From: Pirellulimonas nuda
GTDB taxonomy: Bacteria > Planctomycetota > Planctomycetia > Pirellulales > Lacipirellulaceae
Direction: 5' to 3'
Assembly: GCF_007750855.1 (NCBI RefSeq)
Contig: NZ_CP036291.1
Coordinates: forward strand, 1,054,001-1,118,000
DNA: 64,000 nucleotides
The position numbers and the translations under genes were made by a program. Within the stretch, counting starts at the first letter, position 1, and every line of letters starts with the position of its first letter. Positions 34,975 through 43,083 of the stretch are shown here, one piece after another. Under the pieces are notes generated by a model. That model was not told the origin of the DNA and searched no databases. It saw only the letters and a list, made by a program, of their open reading frames with translations.

Positions 34975-35424
34975 ATGCTGCTTGCCGCCGTTGCTGCCCA
35001 CCCGATTGTCCACCTTAACGCCTCGCTCAACGCGGCCGCGGCGGTGCTGCTGATGGTGGGCTGGGTGCTAATCCGCCAGCGGAAGGAGCAGGCCCACAAG
35101 TGGGTGATGATCTCCGCGACCGTTGTTTCCTCGGTCTTCTTGGCGTGTTACCTCTACTACCACTACAACGTCGGCTCGGTGGCGTACGACGGGCCGGTGC
35201 GGCCCGTCTATTTCGCGATCCTCATCTCTCACGTGGTGCTGGCCGTGGCGGTGCCGCCGCTTGCGCTCACCACCATCTATCTTGGTCTCCGAGCCCTCGC
35301 CGGCTCAGAGGCCAGCCCCCGCTACCGCGCCAAGCACCGCCGGCTGGCCAGGTGGACGTTTCCGGTCTGGATGTACGTGTCGGTGACCGGGGTGATCGTC
35401 TACGTGATGCTCTACCACCTGTAG
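34975..35424 (+). CDS. DUF420 membrane protein
   Basis: 149 residues and four predicted membrane helices. His residues recur at helix ends (VHLNASLN, QAHKWVM, YYHYNVG, ISHVVLA, AKHRRLARWTFPVWMYVSVTG), the DUF420 pattern. DUF420 proteins are often linked to cytochrome oxidase assembly or electron transport; the His residues could bind haem or copper, but this is inference. The start MLLAAVAAHP is preferred over an upstream in-frame ATG at 34924 that lies in repeat-rich sequence. Confidence 0.82.
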   Translation: MLLAAVAAHPIVHLNASLNAAAAVLLMVGWVLIRQRKEQAHKWVMISATVVSSVFLACYLYYHYNVGSVAYDGPVRPVYFAILISHVVLAVAVPPLALTTIYLGLRALAGSEASPRYRAKHRRLARWTFPVWMYVSVTGVIVYVMLYHL

Positions 35425-35682
35425 GCCGGCGCCCGAACCGGACGCTTTAACGCCCGGAGGTTTCGTGCTGCAAACCTCCGGGTGCTAACGCTACCGGCTC
35501 AATAGGAACGACCGCTAGCGCGTCCCCCAGCCCCGGGCCGCAGGCCCAGCCGCGTAGCGGCGAGCCCCCACCCCCCAGCCCCGTCGCGCAGCGACCAGCG
35601 TGACGCGCTGGTCGTCGGCGGGTAGGCTGGTGCGTAGACTTGCGGGGTCCGGCCGCCTCAACCCTTAGCCCATTTCTAGCGT

Positions 35683-37971
35683 ATGCCCCAACGGACCCGT
35701 TCGCTCCGTTGCTACGCGACCGCCCTCGCCCTGGCGGCCATGACCACCAGCGTCGACGCGCAGCTATTTGCGCCTCCGTTCGGCGCAGGCGCCGCAGAGA
35801 CCTTCCCCCCCGCCGCGCCGACCATCGCCAAGGCCCCGGGCGAGGCCCGCCGTCGGCTGATGCAGGTCCAGGCGCTAATCGACGAGCAACTGTGGGAGGA
35901 GGCGATCGACGGCCTCGACGAGCTTGCCGCAAGCGGCGAACGCGGCCTGGTTGAAACGCGGCCCGACGTTTACGTTCCGATCGCGGACGTCTGCCAGTCG
36001 ATGCTGGCGCGCCTGCCGGCCGACGCGCTGGCCATCTACCGTTCGCGTGTCGACGCCGGCGCCGAGCGACAACTCGCCCGGGGCGTCGCCGAGCGCGACC
36101 CGGCCCTCCTGCGGGTAGTGACCGGCCAGTGGCTCGCCAGCTCGGCGGGGGACGAGGCGCTGGCGGCGCTCGGCGAGCTGGCGCTGGAAGCCGGCGCCCC
36201 CGGGCAGGCCCGTGCGTACTTTCGGATGGTAAGCCCGCTGCTGGTCGGCCCCACGGGGGCCGACATCCCGCGGGCGCTCCGCGGCATCGACCTGGCCGAG
36301 CACGCCGATCACGTGCGGCGTATCTGGCTCGAGTCGCCGCGGCCGGAAGAGCTGGTCGTCTACCCCGACGCATCGATCGCCCCGGCCGGCGCGCTGGGGC
36401 GGATGATCGTGGCGAGTATCCGCGAGCGAGACTTCGATCGCGCCCAACGCGAGCTAGAACTGCTCACACTGCTCTGGCCCGATGCAACCGGCACGATCGC
36501 CGGCCGCGACGGCCCCCTGGCCGGGCAACTGGAGGAGGCGCTCGCGGCGGCGCGCGATTGGCCCAGCGCGTCTCCCGACGCGACGCGCGTCCCCCCGCTG
36601 CTCGGGCGGGTCTGGGCCAAGCCGGTAGAGCTGTTGCACCCGAACCAGCCGGCGATCGAACGCCTGCGGGCTATGGCGCCGGGCATCCGCTTTCAAGCCG
36701 GCGTGCTGTTGGCGGCACGCGAGGAGAGCCCCCCGGCCGCCGAGGTGGTGGCGGCCGACGGGCTGGCGATCTTCCGCGACGGGGGGCTGATCCGGGCGGT
36801 GTCGCTGGCTGCCGGCCAGCCCGCGGTGACCCCCGAGGGGGTGCTGCTGGACGACGGCCGCGGGGGCGCCGTGCGAGACGCAGCAGCCGGGGCGGGGGGC
36901 GGGCCGCTGGGCGCGGGGGTGGGCAACCGACTAATGATCGACCCCCGCCTGCGTCGACTGGTGGTGCAACCCAACATGGCGCCGTCGGTCTTTGCCGCGA
37001 CGGCCGCCCCCCCGGTCGTTGCTGGCCACGTGGTGTACGCCCAAGAGCCGGCTTACGGCCTGGGGGTCGAGCTGCGGGGCCTCGACCTGCGTCGGGAAGC
37101 GATCCTCTCGTTCAAGGCGGCGCCGCCGGAAGGCTGGGCGTTCGCCGGACCACCCTGGGTTGAGGGGCCACGGCTCGTGGTCGCGATCCAACAGAGTGAG
37201 GTCCGCGCTCAAGTCGGGCTCGCCTGCTACGCCCGCGACAGCGCACGGCTGCTGTGGCAGACGCCGCTGTGCAGCGGGGCGGCCGGCGGGAGTGCGGCGT
37301 CTGGGCAACCGGTGCAGATCGCCGTCGACCAGGGGCTTGCGGTCGTGAACACCAATGTTGGCGCCGTGGCCTGTGTAGAGCTGCAGACGGGGAACGTCCG
37401 CTGGTTGCGCACGTACGCCCGGGTCGCCCCCGGGTCGGAAGGGGCGGCTCCCGGGGCATGTTTTGTCGCCCGCGGCATGGCTTATGTCGCTCCCAGCGAC
37501 AGCGACTCGATCCTGGCGATCGACTTTGCCGACGGTACTCTCCGCTGGCGCCGGCCGGCGGTGGACGGCGGCGGACAACTGCTCGGCGTGGTCGACGGCG
37601 TGCTGGTGGGCGCGGGGCAGAAGGTTTTTGGCATCGATGCCGCGTCGGGCTCGCTCCGGTACGCGTGGCCAGACGCCGAGCGGAGCGGCATCCTCGGGGC
37701 GGGCGCCGCGGCGCTCGCCGGGGGCGAGCTCTTCTGGGCGGCCGGTGGAGAGCTGCTGACCATGGACCCGCGGACGGGGACGCAGGTGCGGTTGCCCGTG
37801 CCGCTGCCATGGAAGGATGCCGGCCCCACGCGGCTCGCACCCAGCCGGGCGGGGATCCTGATCGCAAACGCCCGCCAGCTCGAGCTGCTCGGGCCGGTCC
37901 CCGCGACGCGTGAGCCGGCAGAAGAGGGCCGGCTGTCCATCCGCTCCATGGGAACGAGAGATATCGAGTAG
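35683..37971 (+). CDS. secreted PQQ-like beta-propeller protein
   Basis: 762 residues with a signal peptide (about 1-26, YATALALAAMTTSVDAQ). Residues 45-280 are helical, TPR-like (QALIDEQLWEEAIDGLDELA, RDFDRAQRELELL). From about 300 a beta-propeller of PQQ type follows, with blades ending in patterns such as LLWQTPLCSG, GNVRWLRTYA, GTLRWRRPAV and GSLRYAWPD. No enzyme active site is seen, so it probably acts as a scaffold in the periplasm. It is the first gene of the plus-strand run leading into MoxR (about 105 bp gap). Confidence 0.85.
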   Translation: MPQRTRSLRCYATALALAAMTTSVDAQLFAPPFGAGAAETFPPAAPTIAKAPGEARRRLMQVQALIDEQLWEEAIDGLDELAASGERGLVETRPDVYVPIADVCQSMLARLPADALAIYRSRVDAGAERQLARGVAERDPALLRVVTGQWLASSAGDEALAALGELALEAGAPGQARAYFRMVSPLLVGPTGADIPRALRGIDLAEHADHVRRIWLESPRPEELVVYPDASIAPAGALGRMIVASIRERDFDRAQRELELLTLLWPDATGTIAGRDGPLAGQLEEALAAARDWPSASPDATRVPPLLGRVWAKPVELLHPNQPAIERLRAMAPGIRFQAGVLLAAREESPPAAEVVAADGLAIFRDGGLIRAVSLAAGQPAVTPEGVLLDDGRGGAVRDAAAGAGGGPLGAGVGNRLMIDPRLRRLVVQPNMAPSVFAATAAPPVVAGHVVYAQEPAYGLGVELRGLDLRREAILSFKAAPPEGWAFAGPPWVEGPRLVVAIQQSEVRAQVGLACYARDSARLLWQTPLCSGAAGGSAASGQPVQIAVDQGLAVVNTNVGAVACVELQTGNVRWLRTYARVAPGSEGAAPGACFVARGMAYVAPSDSDSILAIDFADGTLRWRRPAVDGGGQLLGVVDGVLVGAGQKVFGIDAASGSLRYAWPDAERSGILGAGAAALAGGELFWAAGGELLTMDPRTGTQVRLPVPLPWKDAGPTRLAPSRAGILIANARQLELLGPVPATREPAEEGRLSIRSMGTRDIE

Positions 37972-38076
37972 ACTAAAGAGTTCATCAACAAGGACCTTGC
38001 CTCTCAGGCCGGGCAGTGCCGGAGGCCATCCCCCTTGAACGCCCCCACCACTCCGCAATCAAACGAGCTTTACCCT

Positions 38077-39081
38077 ATGAGTGACACTTCTGATCGTGAG
38101 GCGATCGCCGAGCTGGGCGAGGCGTGCGGCCGGTTGCGGGCCGAGTTGGGGAAGGTGATCGTCGGCCAGCGCGACGTGGTCGATCAGCTGCTGGTCGCCC
38201 TGTTCGCCCGCGGCCACTGCCTGCTCGAAGGGGTGCCCGGCCTGGCCAAAACGCTGCTCATCCGCACGCTTGCCGATGCGCTCTCGCTTGAGTTCAACCG
38301 CGTGCAGTTCACCCCCGACCTGATGCCCTCAGACATCACCGGCACCGAGGTGATCCAGCAAGACAAGGCCACCGGCGAGCGGCTGTTCCGTTTCCTCCCC
38401 GGCCCCGTGTTCGCCAACATCGTGCTGGCCGACGAGGTGAACCGCACCCCGCCCAAGACGCAGGCCGCGCTGCTCGAAGCGATGCAAGAGAAGCAGGTGA
38501 CCGTCGGCGGCGAGCGGCACGCGCTCCCCGACCCGTTCTTCGTGCTGGCGACCCAGAACCCTATCGAGCAAGAGGGCACGTACCCGCTCCCCGAGGCGCA
38601 GCTCGACCGGTTCATGTTCATGGTGCGCGTCGATTACCCGACCGAGGCCGAAGAGCTGCTGATCGTCAAGCAGACCACGGCCGACGTGGTGGCTAAGGTC
38701 GAGCCGACGCTCTCGGCGGACGACATCCAGCGGATGAGCCACTTGGTGCGTCGCGTGCCCATCGCCGACCACCTAGCGACCTACGCCATCCAGTTAGTGC
38801 GTAAGACGCGCGTGGCGGGGGACGGCGCCACGGAGATGGTCCGCAAGTACGTGAGCTGGGGCGCCGGCCCGCGGGCGAGCCAGTTCCTGGTGATGGGCGC
38901 CAAGGCCCGCGCGGCGCTGGACGGGCGGTACTGTGTTGAGGCAGACGACCTCCGCGCCGTGGCCGCCCCCGTGCTCCGGCACCGCCTGGTGACCAACTTC
39001 AACGCCGAGGCCGACGGCGTAACGGCGGACGACGTGATCGCGGCGCTGGTTGAGGGAACAGCCGTCGGCGCGGCGGCGTGA
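38077..39081 (+). CDS. MoxR-family AAA+ ATPase
   Basis: 334 residues. Walker A is GVPGLAKT (52-59) and Walker B is [10 protein letters not shown] (about 114-123), followed by the MoxR sequence [20 protein letters not shown] and [22 protein letters not shown]. MoxR ATPases remodel partner proteins together with vWA-domain proteins, here the DUF58 and BatA-like proteins encoded next. A TTG 42 bp upstream (38035) with a better Shine-Dalgarno (GGAGG) would add 14 residues. In many planctomycetes the DUF58 gene follows directly; here a foreign-looking gene and repeats intervene. Confidence 0.95.
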   Translation: MSDTSDREAIAELGEACGRLRAELGKVIVGQRDVVDQLLVALFARGHCLLEGVPGLAKTLLIRTLADALSLEFNRVQFTPDLMPSDITGTEVIQQDKATGERLFRFLPGPVFANIVLADEVNRTPPKTQAALLEAMQEKQVTVGGERHALPDPFFVLATQNPIEQEGTYPLPEAQLDRFMFMVRVDYPTEAEELLIVKQTTADVVAKVEPTLSADDIQRMSHLVRRVPIADHLATYAIQLVRKTRVAGDGATEMVRKYVSWGAGPRASQFLVMGAKARAALDGRYCVEADDLRAVAAPVLRHRLVTNFNAEADGVTADDVIAALVEGTAVGAAA

Positions 39082-39087
39082 CGGACG

Positions 39088-39679
39088 GTTAACCACGAAG
39101 GATGCGAAGCGACACGGCAACATCAAGAAGATCGTCGCAGTATTCGCCGTTTTGATGGGCGGCTGTGACGATCGCCGAGAGATCAAGCACATGAACTGGG
39201 ATGAGCTTTGGGATAAGTATCGAGAAGTGGACTATGAAGGCCTGAAGCAACCAGAGCAGGTTTGGCTCAACACACGTGCGTTCATCGACTCAGTGAACAA
39301 CGGTGGCTTAATCAGCTTCTTCTACAATTCGGGGGCAGACTTGTACGACGACACCGTTTTCGCTCTTGGTGAATTGAAGGCGTTTGAAGCCCTCGAAGCC
39401 CTCGAATCGTTCGGCAAATTATTCGGAGATGATGTTCCTTTCGACATCGACGAACGAAATAGGATTATCAGTGCGTGGGAAGATAATGGACCCGAAGTCA
39501 AGGCCTGCGAGAATGTCGATAAGGTCTTGTATCCCCTTTTTCCTAAGCTTGAAGAGACGCTGGAAGCCTATTTGATCGAGCACGGGCTTGACCCGGATTA
39601 TGGGTTTTAGTCGCTAGGCAGGCGGGGCCTTCCCTACAGTGCTATCCTCCCTTGTGTTCCGTCGTGCTCTTGGTGGTTA
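39088..39679. repeat. inverted repeat arms (family D) flanking the DMP19-like gene
   Basis: The left arm near 39088-39120 (GGTTAACCACGAAGGATGCG) and the inverted right arm near 39651-39679 (TGTTCCGTCGTGC, then TTGGTGGTTAAG) match the two ends of the palindromic element at 28603-28697. The gene at 39191-39610 sits between them. Confidence 0.6.
39191..39610 (+). CDS. DMP19/DUF4375-like protein, inserted in the MoxR operon
   Basis: 139 residues, acidic and mainly helical (NWDELWDKYREVDYEGLKQ, NNGGLISFFYNSGADLYDD, LFPKLEETLEAYLIEHGLD), resembling the DMP19/DUF4375 family. Some members are DNA-mimic or immunity-like proteins. Its base composition is visibly more AT-rich than its neighbours', and inverted repeat arms flank it, so it looks acquired. 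In-frame sequence upstream of the ATG reads like a lipoprotein signal (IVAVFAVLMGGC) but lacks an ATG of its own; its first residues would come from the repeat arm, so the true start is uncertain (39155 is an alternative). Confidence 0.6.
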   Translation: MNWDELWDKYREVDYEGLKQPEQVWLNTRAFIDSVNNGGLISFFYNSGADLYDDTVFALGELKAFEALEALESFGKLFGDDVPFDIDERNRIISAWEDNGPEVKACENVDKVLYPLFPKLEETLEAYLIEHGLDPDYGF

Positions 39680-39686
39680 AGTTTTC

Positions 39687-40592
39687 GTGGTTGAAGAGAC
39701 CGTAAACCCGCTCGACCCCGCGGTCCTCGCCCGCATCAAGGGCCTGCACCTGCGCGCCCAGCGGATCGTCGAGGGGTACGTCGCCGGGCTGCACCGCAGC
39801 CCGTTTCAGGGGTTCTCGATCGAGTTCGCCGAGCACCGCGAGTACGCCCCGGGGGACGACCTGCGGTACGTCGACTGGAAGGCGTTCGCCAAGAGCGACA
39901 AGGTTTATCTGAAGCGGTACGAGGAAGAGACAAACCTGATCGCGTACCTGGCGCTCGACGTCAGCCAGAGCATGGCGTACCGCAGCGAGGGCGCCGCGAT
40001 GAGCAAGCTGGAGTACGCCCAGACCGCGGCCGCGGCCATCGCGTACCTGGTGCTGCATCAGCAGGACAGCGTTGCGGTGTCGACCTTTGACGCGTCGGTC
40101 CGCCGCCACCTGCGGCCCAGCAGCAGCCCCAGCCAGTTGAATCAGGCGATCACGGTGATGCAGGAGACCGACGCCCAGGAGAAGACCGCGCTCGGGCCGA
40201 TCTTCCACGACCTCGCGGAGCGCTACACCCGCCGCGGCGTGGTGATTGTGCTGAGCGACTTGTTCGACGACCCCGCGCCGCTGCTGGCGGGGCTCAAACA
40301 CTTCCACCACCGCCGGCACGACGTCATCGTGCTGCACATCCTCGACCCGGCCGAGCTGGACTTCCCGTTCCAACAAGCAACGCTGTTCAAGGGCCTGGAA
40401 GCGGCCGGCGACATCCTGGCGGAGCCCACCCGGCTGCGGGCCGCGTATCAGGAAGAAATCAACGCGTTTACTAGGCAAGTCGAAGTCGGCTGCCACGCCC
40501 AAGCAGCCGAGTACGTACAGGTCCGCACCGACCAACCGCTAGACGTAGTGCTGACGGCGCTGCTGGCGAAGCGTTCCAGAAGGTTGAAATGA
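39687..40592 (+). CDS. DUF58 protein with vWA-type metal site
   Basis: 301 residues, GTG start. The DUF58 motif REYAPGDDLRYVDWKAFAKS is at 51-70, followed by a von Willebrand A fold with MIDAS DVSQS (D91, S93, S95) and later VVIVLSDLFDD. DUF58 proteins are standard partners of MoxR ATPases. No membrane segment is seen. The start lies a few bases after a family D repeat arm, so the annotated N-terminus is uncertain by several residues. Confidence 0.92.
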   Translation: MVEETVNPLDPAVLARIKGLHLRAQRIVEGYVAGLHRSPFQGFSIEFAEHREYAPGDDLRYVDWKAFAKSDKVYLKRYEEETNLIAYLALDVSQSMAYRSEGAAMSKLEYAQTAAAAIAYLVLHQQDSVAVSTFDASVRRHLRPSSSPSQLNQAITVMQETDAQEKTALGPIFHDLAERYTRRGVVIVLSDLFDDPAPLLAGLKHFHHRRHDVIVLHILDPAELDFPFQQATLFKGLEAAGDILAEPTRLRAAYQEEINAFTRQVEVGCHAQAAEYVQVRTDQPLDVVLTALLAKRSRRLK

Positions 40593-40604
40593 CAACGGCG
40601 TATT

Positions 40605-40769
40605 CCCCTCCCCCCGCAGGGGGAGGGGCTAGGGGAGGGGGTTAGCCACGGGTACACGGCGGGTGTCCCAGGCTTGCTCCGTCAGCAAATGAACACAACC
40701 GCGGCAGACGTAGGCTTAGTACCCGCTTCAACCCCCTCCCCCGGCCCCTCCCCCCGCAGGGGGAGGGGA
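40605..40769. repeat. G/C-tract inverted repeat in the MoxR operon
   Basis: Arms of 39 bp (40605-40643 and 40730-40769, CCCCTCCCCCCGCAGGGGGA type) surround about 85 bp. Each arm is itself palindromic. It lies between the DUF58 and BatA-like genes. Confidence 0.8.
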
Positions 40770-40813
40770 GAAACGATCGCCTGCGGCGACTCCTAACTCC
40801 AACTACTTACTCA

Positions 40814-43081
40814 GTGCCTAGTTTTCTTCTTCCCCTCGCCTTCGGCTTCGCGAACCTCGCCGTAATGGGCTGGGTGGCGGCCGCTGCTGCGCCGATCATT
40901 ATCCACCTGTGGATGCGGCACACGCACCGGGAGACCCCTTGGGCGGCGGTGCGGTTCCTGCAAGCGGCGATCCAGCGGCGGGCCCGCCGGCTGAAGCTGC
41001 AGGAGTGGGTCCTGCTGTCGATCCGCACGCTGCTGATCCTGCTGGTGGTGTTCGCGGCGTCCAAACCGTTCTTAGAGCGGTGGGGGCTGTTGGGGGCGAG
41101 CGTTCGCACCCACAGGATGCTGGTCGTGGACGCCTCGATGTCGATGGCGATGGAGAACGACGGCGTCACGCCGCTGGACCGCGCCCGGCAGTTGGCGGCT
41201 CAGTTGGTCGACAAGTCGGGGTCCGGCGACGTGTTTACGCTGGTCGAGATGACCCAATCGCCCCGCGCCACGCTGCCGTCGCCGGTCGCCGACCGCGCGC
41301 GGGTGCGGCGGATGCTGGGCGCCGTTGAGCAGGCCTACGGGGCCGCCAAGATCGCCGAGGTTCTGCCGGTGGTGAAGACCACGCTTGAGACGGCGCGCGC
41401 GGAGCTCCGCGGCATCGACCGGCACGAGGTGCTCTTCTTCACCGACCTCGCGCGTTCGTCCTGGGATCTCACCACCGCGGGGGGCCAGGCCGACCGCTTG
41501 CTCACCGCGCTCGCAGAAGAGGCGCAGGTGAACGTGGTCGACACGGGCGTGGCCGGCGCCACCAACGCCGCCGTGACCTCGATCGAGCTTGTCGAGCGTC
41601 TGCCGACCGCGGGCCGACCGATGACGGTCCGCGCTACGTTGTCGGCCTTTGGCCGAGGGGGGGGCGCCACGGTCGAGCTGCTGGCCGACGGCTTGCCGAT
41701 CGCCGAACGGCAGGCGACGCTCGATCCCGCGTCGGCCGTGACGGTCGAGTTCGCCCACCGGTTCGACCGGCCCGGGATCCACACGCTGGAGGCGCGGCTC
41801 GGCAGCGACGCGCTCCCGCCGGACGACGTCCGCGGCCTGGCGATCGCGCTGCAGCGGCAGGTCAGCGTGCTCTGTGTCGAAGGACGCCGCGACGATGCAC
41901 GGCTGGTTTCTCGGGCGCTTGCGCCAGAGGGGGCCGCAGACTCAGCGATCCGAGTCGAGGTGGTGTCTGACGCCCAGTTCGATTCAACCAAGCTCGACCG
42001 GTTCTCGGCGGTCTTCTTTTGCAACGTTCCTCGCTTCAGCGAACCCAGCGCCGACCGATTAGCGGGCTTCTTGCAGGGAGGGGGCGGCGCCGCCTTCTTT
42101 CTGGGGGACCTGGTCGATCCCGCCAACTACCGTCAGGTGCTGGGTCCCATCGGCGCCGACGGGGCTGCTCCGACGACGGGCCCGCTCTCGTTGAACGGCC
42201 CGTCGCTGGGGGTCGCGACCGCGCTCACCAGCGCCCTCCTGCAGGCCCCCGCCACGGCGGGCCGCCCGGCGTTGTTGCCGGCGCTTGTCGGCGAGGCGGT
42301 CTCGGATCCCTCGTATCGGCTCGACCCGCTGGACTACAAACACCCGATCGCGGCGCCGTTTGAGGGGCGCCAGCGTGCCGGCCTGCTCACGACCCCCGTG
42401 ACGCGGTTCTTTCAGCTCACGCCTACGCCTGGGGTCGGCGAGGTCGCGCTGGGGCTCCCGAGCGGCGCGCCGCTGATCGTGACCGGCGGTGGGCGCGGGG
42501 GGGGACGCGTGGCCGTAGTGGCCACCGACGGCTCGCTCAACTCGATCGATCCAGCGACCGGGGGCCCCTGGACCGCCATGCCGGCCTGGCCCAGCTTCTT
42601 GCCCATCGTCCGCGAGCTGCTGTTTGACGTGGCGCAGTCCGAACAGGCCGCTGCGGTGCTGCCCGGCCAAACGCTCAGCGGGCGCTTGAGCGGCGATGCA
42701 GCAGGGGGACCGCAGGGGATGGACCTTTCGGTCCTGCGGCCCGACGGAACCCAAGAATCTATCGCGCTGCCGGCCGGGGCGCGTCAGTGGCGTTACCCAC
42801 GCACCGACCGCCTGGGCGTCTACCGCATCGCCGCGGGCGACTCCTCGCAATCGGTCGGCGTGGGGATCGTGAACGCCGATCCGGCCGAGAGTGATCCGCA
42901 GCGAATCGCGGCCGGTTCGATGCCCGCGGGGGTAAACGTGAGCCGCGTCGCCGCGTCGGACGACGCCCCCGCCACGATCGACCAACCCGCCCCCGTGCAC
43001 CGTGGGCTGCTCTACAGCGCGCTCGGGCTGGCGCTGCTAGAGACGGTGCTCGCCTCGCGGTGGGGCAGGGGGGGCAAGTAA
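40814..43081 (+). CDS. BatA-like membrane protein with vWA domain
   Basis: 755 residues, GTG start. The N-terminal BatA/aerotolerance-regulator domain has two membrane helices (about 14-32 and 65-83) around IIIHLWMRHTHRETPWAAVRF. A vWA domain with MIDAS DASMS (D106, S108, S110) follows. A large beta-rich periplasmic part runs to a C-terminal membrane helix (LLYSALGLALLETVLASRW). Tandem overlap with the DUF58 and next vWA genes supports one machine: MoxR in the cytoplasm, this protein across the membrane. The Bat name comes from family resemblance; the function in planctomycetes is unproven. Confidence 0.88.
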   Translation: MPSFLLPLAFGFANLAVMGWVAAAAAPIIIHLWMRHTHRETPWAAVRFLQAAIQRRARRLKLQEWVLLSIRTLLILLVVFAASKPFLERWGLLGASVRTHRMLVVDASMSMAMENDGVTPLDRARQLAAQLVDKSGSGDVFTLVEMTQSPRATLPSPVADRARVRRMLGAVEQAYGAAKIAEVLPVVKTTLETARAELRGIDRHEVLFFTDLARSSWDLTTAGGQADRLLTALAEEAQVNVVDTGVAGATNAAVTSIELVERLPTAGRPMTVRATLSAFGRGGGATVELLADGLPIAERQATLDPASAVTVEFAHRFDRPGIHTLEARLGSDALPPDDVRGLAIALQRQVSVLCVEGRRDDARLVSRALAPEGAADSAIRVEVVSDAQFDSTKLDRFSAVFFCNVPRFSEPSADRLAGFLQGGGGAAFFLGDLVDPANYRQVLGPIGADGAAPTTGPLSLNGPSLGVATALTSALLQAPATAGRPALLPALVGEAVSDPSYRLDPLDYKHPIAAPFEGRQRAGLLTTPVTRFFQLTPTPGVGEVALGLPSGAPLIVTGGGRGGGRVAVVATDGSLNSIDPATGGPWTAMPAWPSFLPIVRELLFDVAQSEQAAAVLPGQTLSGRLSGDAAGGPQGMDLSVLRPDGTQESIALPAGARQWRYPRTDRLGVYRIAAGDSSQSVGVGIVNADPAESDPQRIAAGSMPAGVNVSRVAASDDAPATIDQPAPVHRGLLYSALGLALLETVLASRWGRGGK

Positions 43082-43083
43082 CC

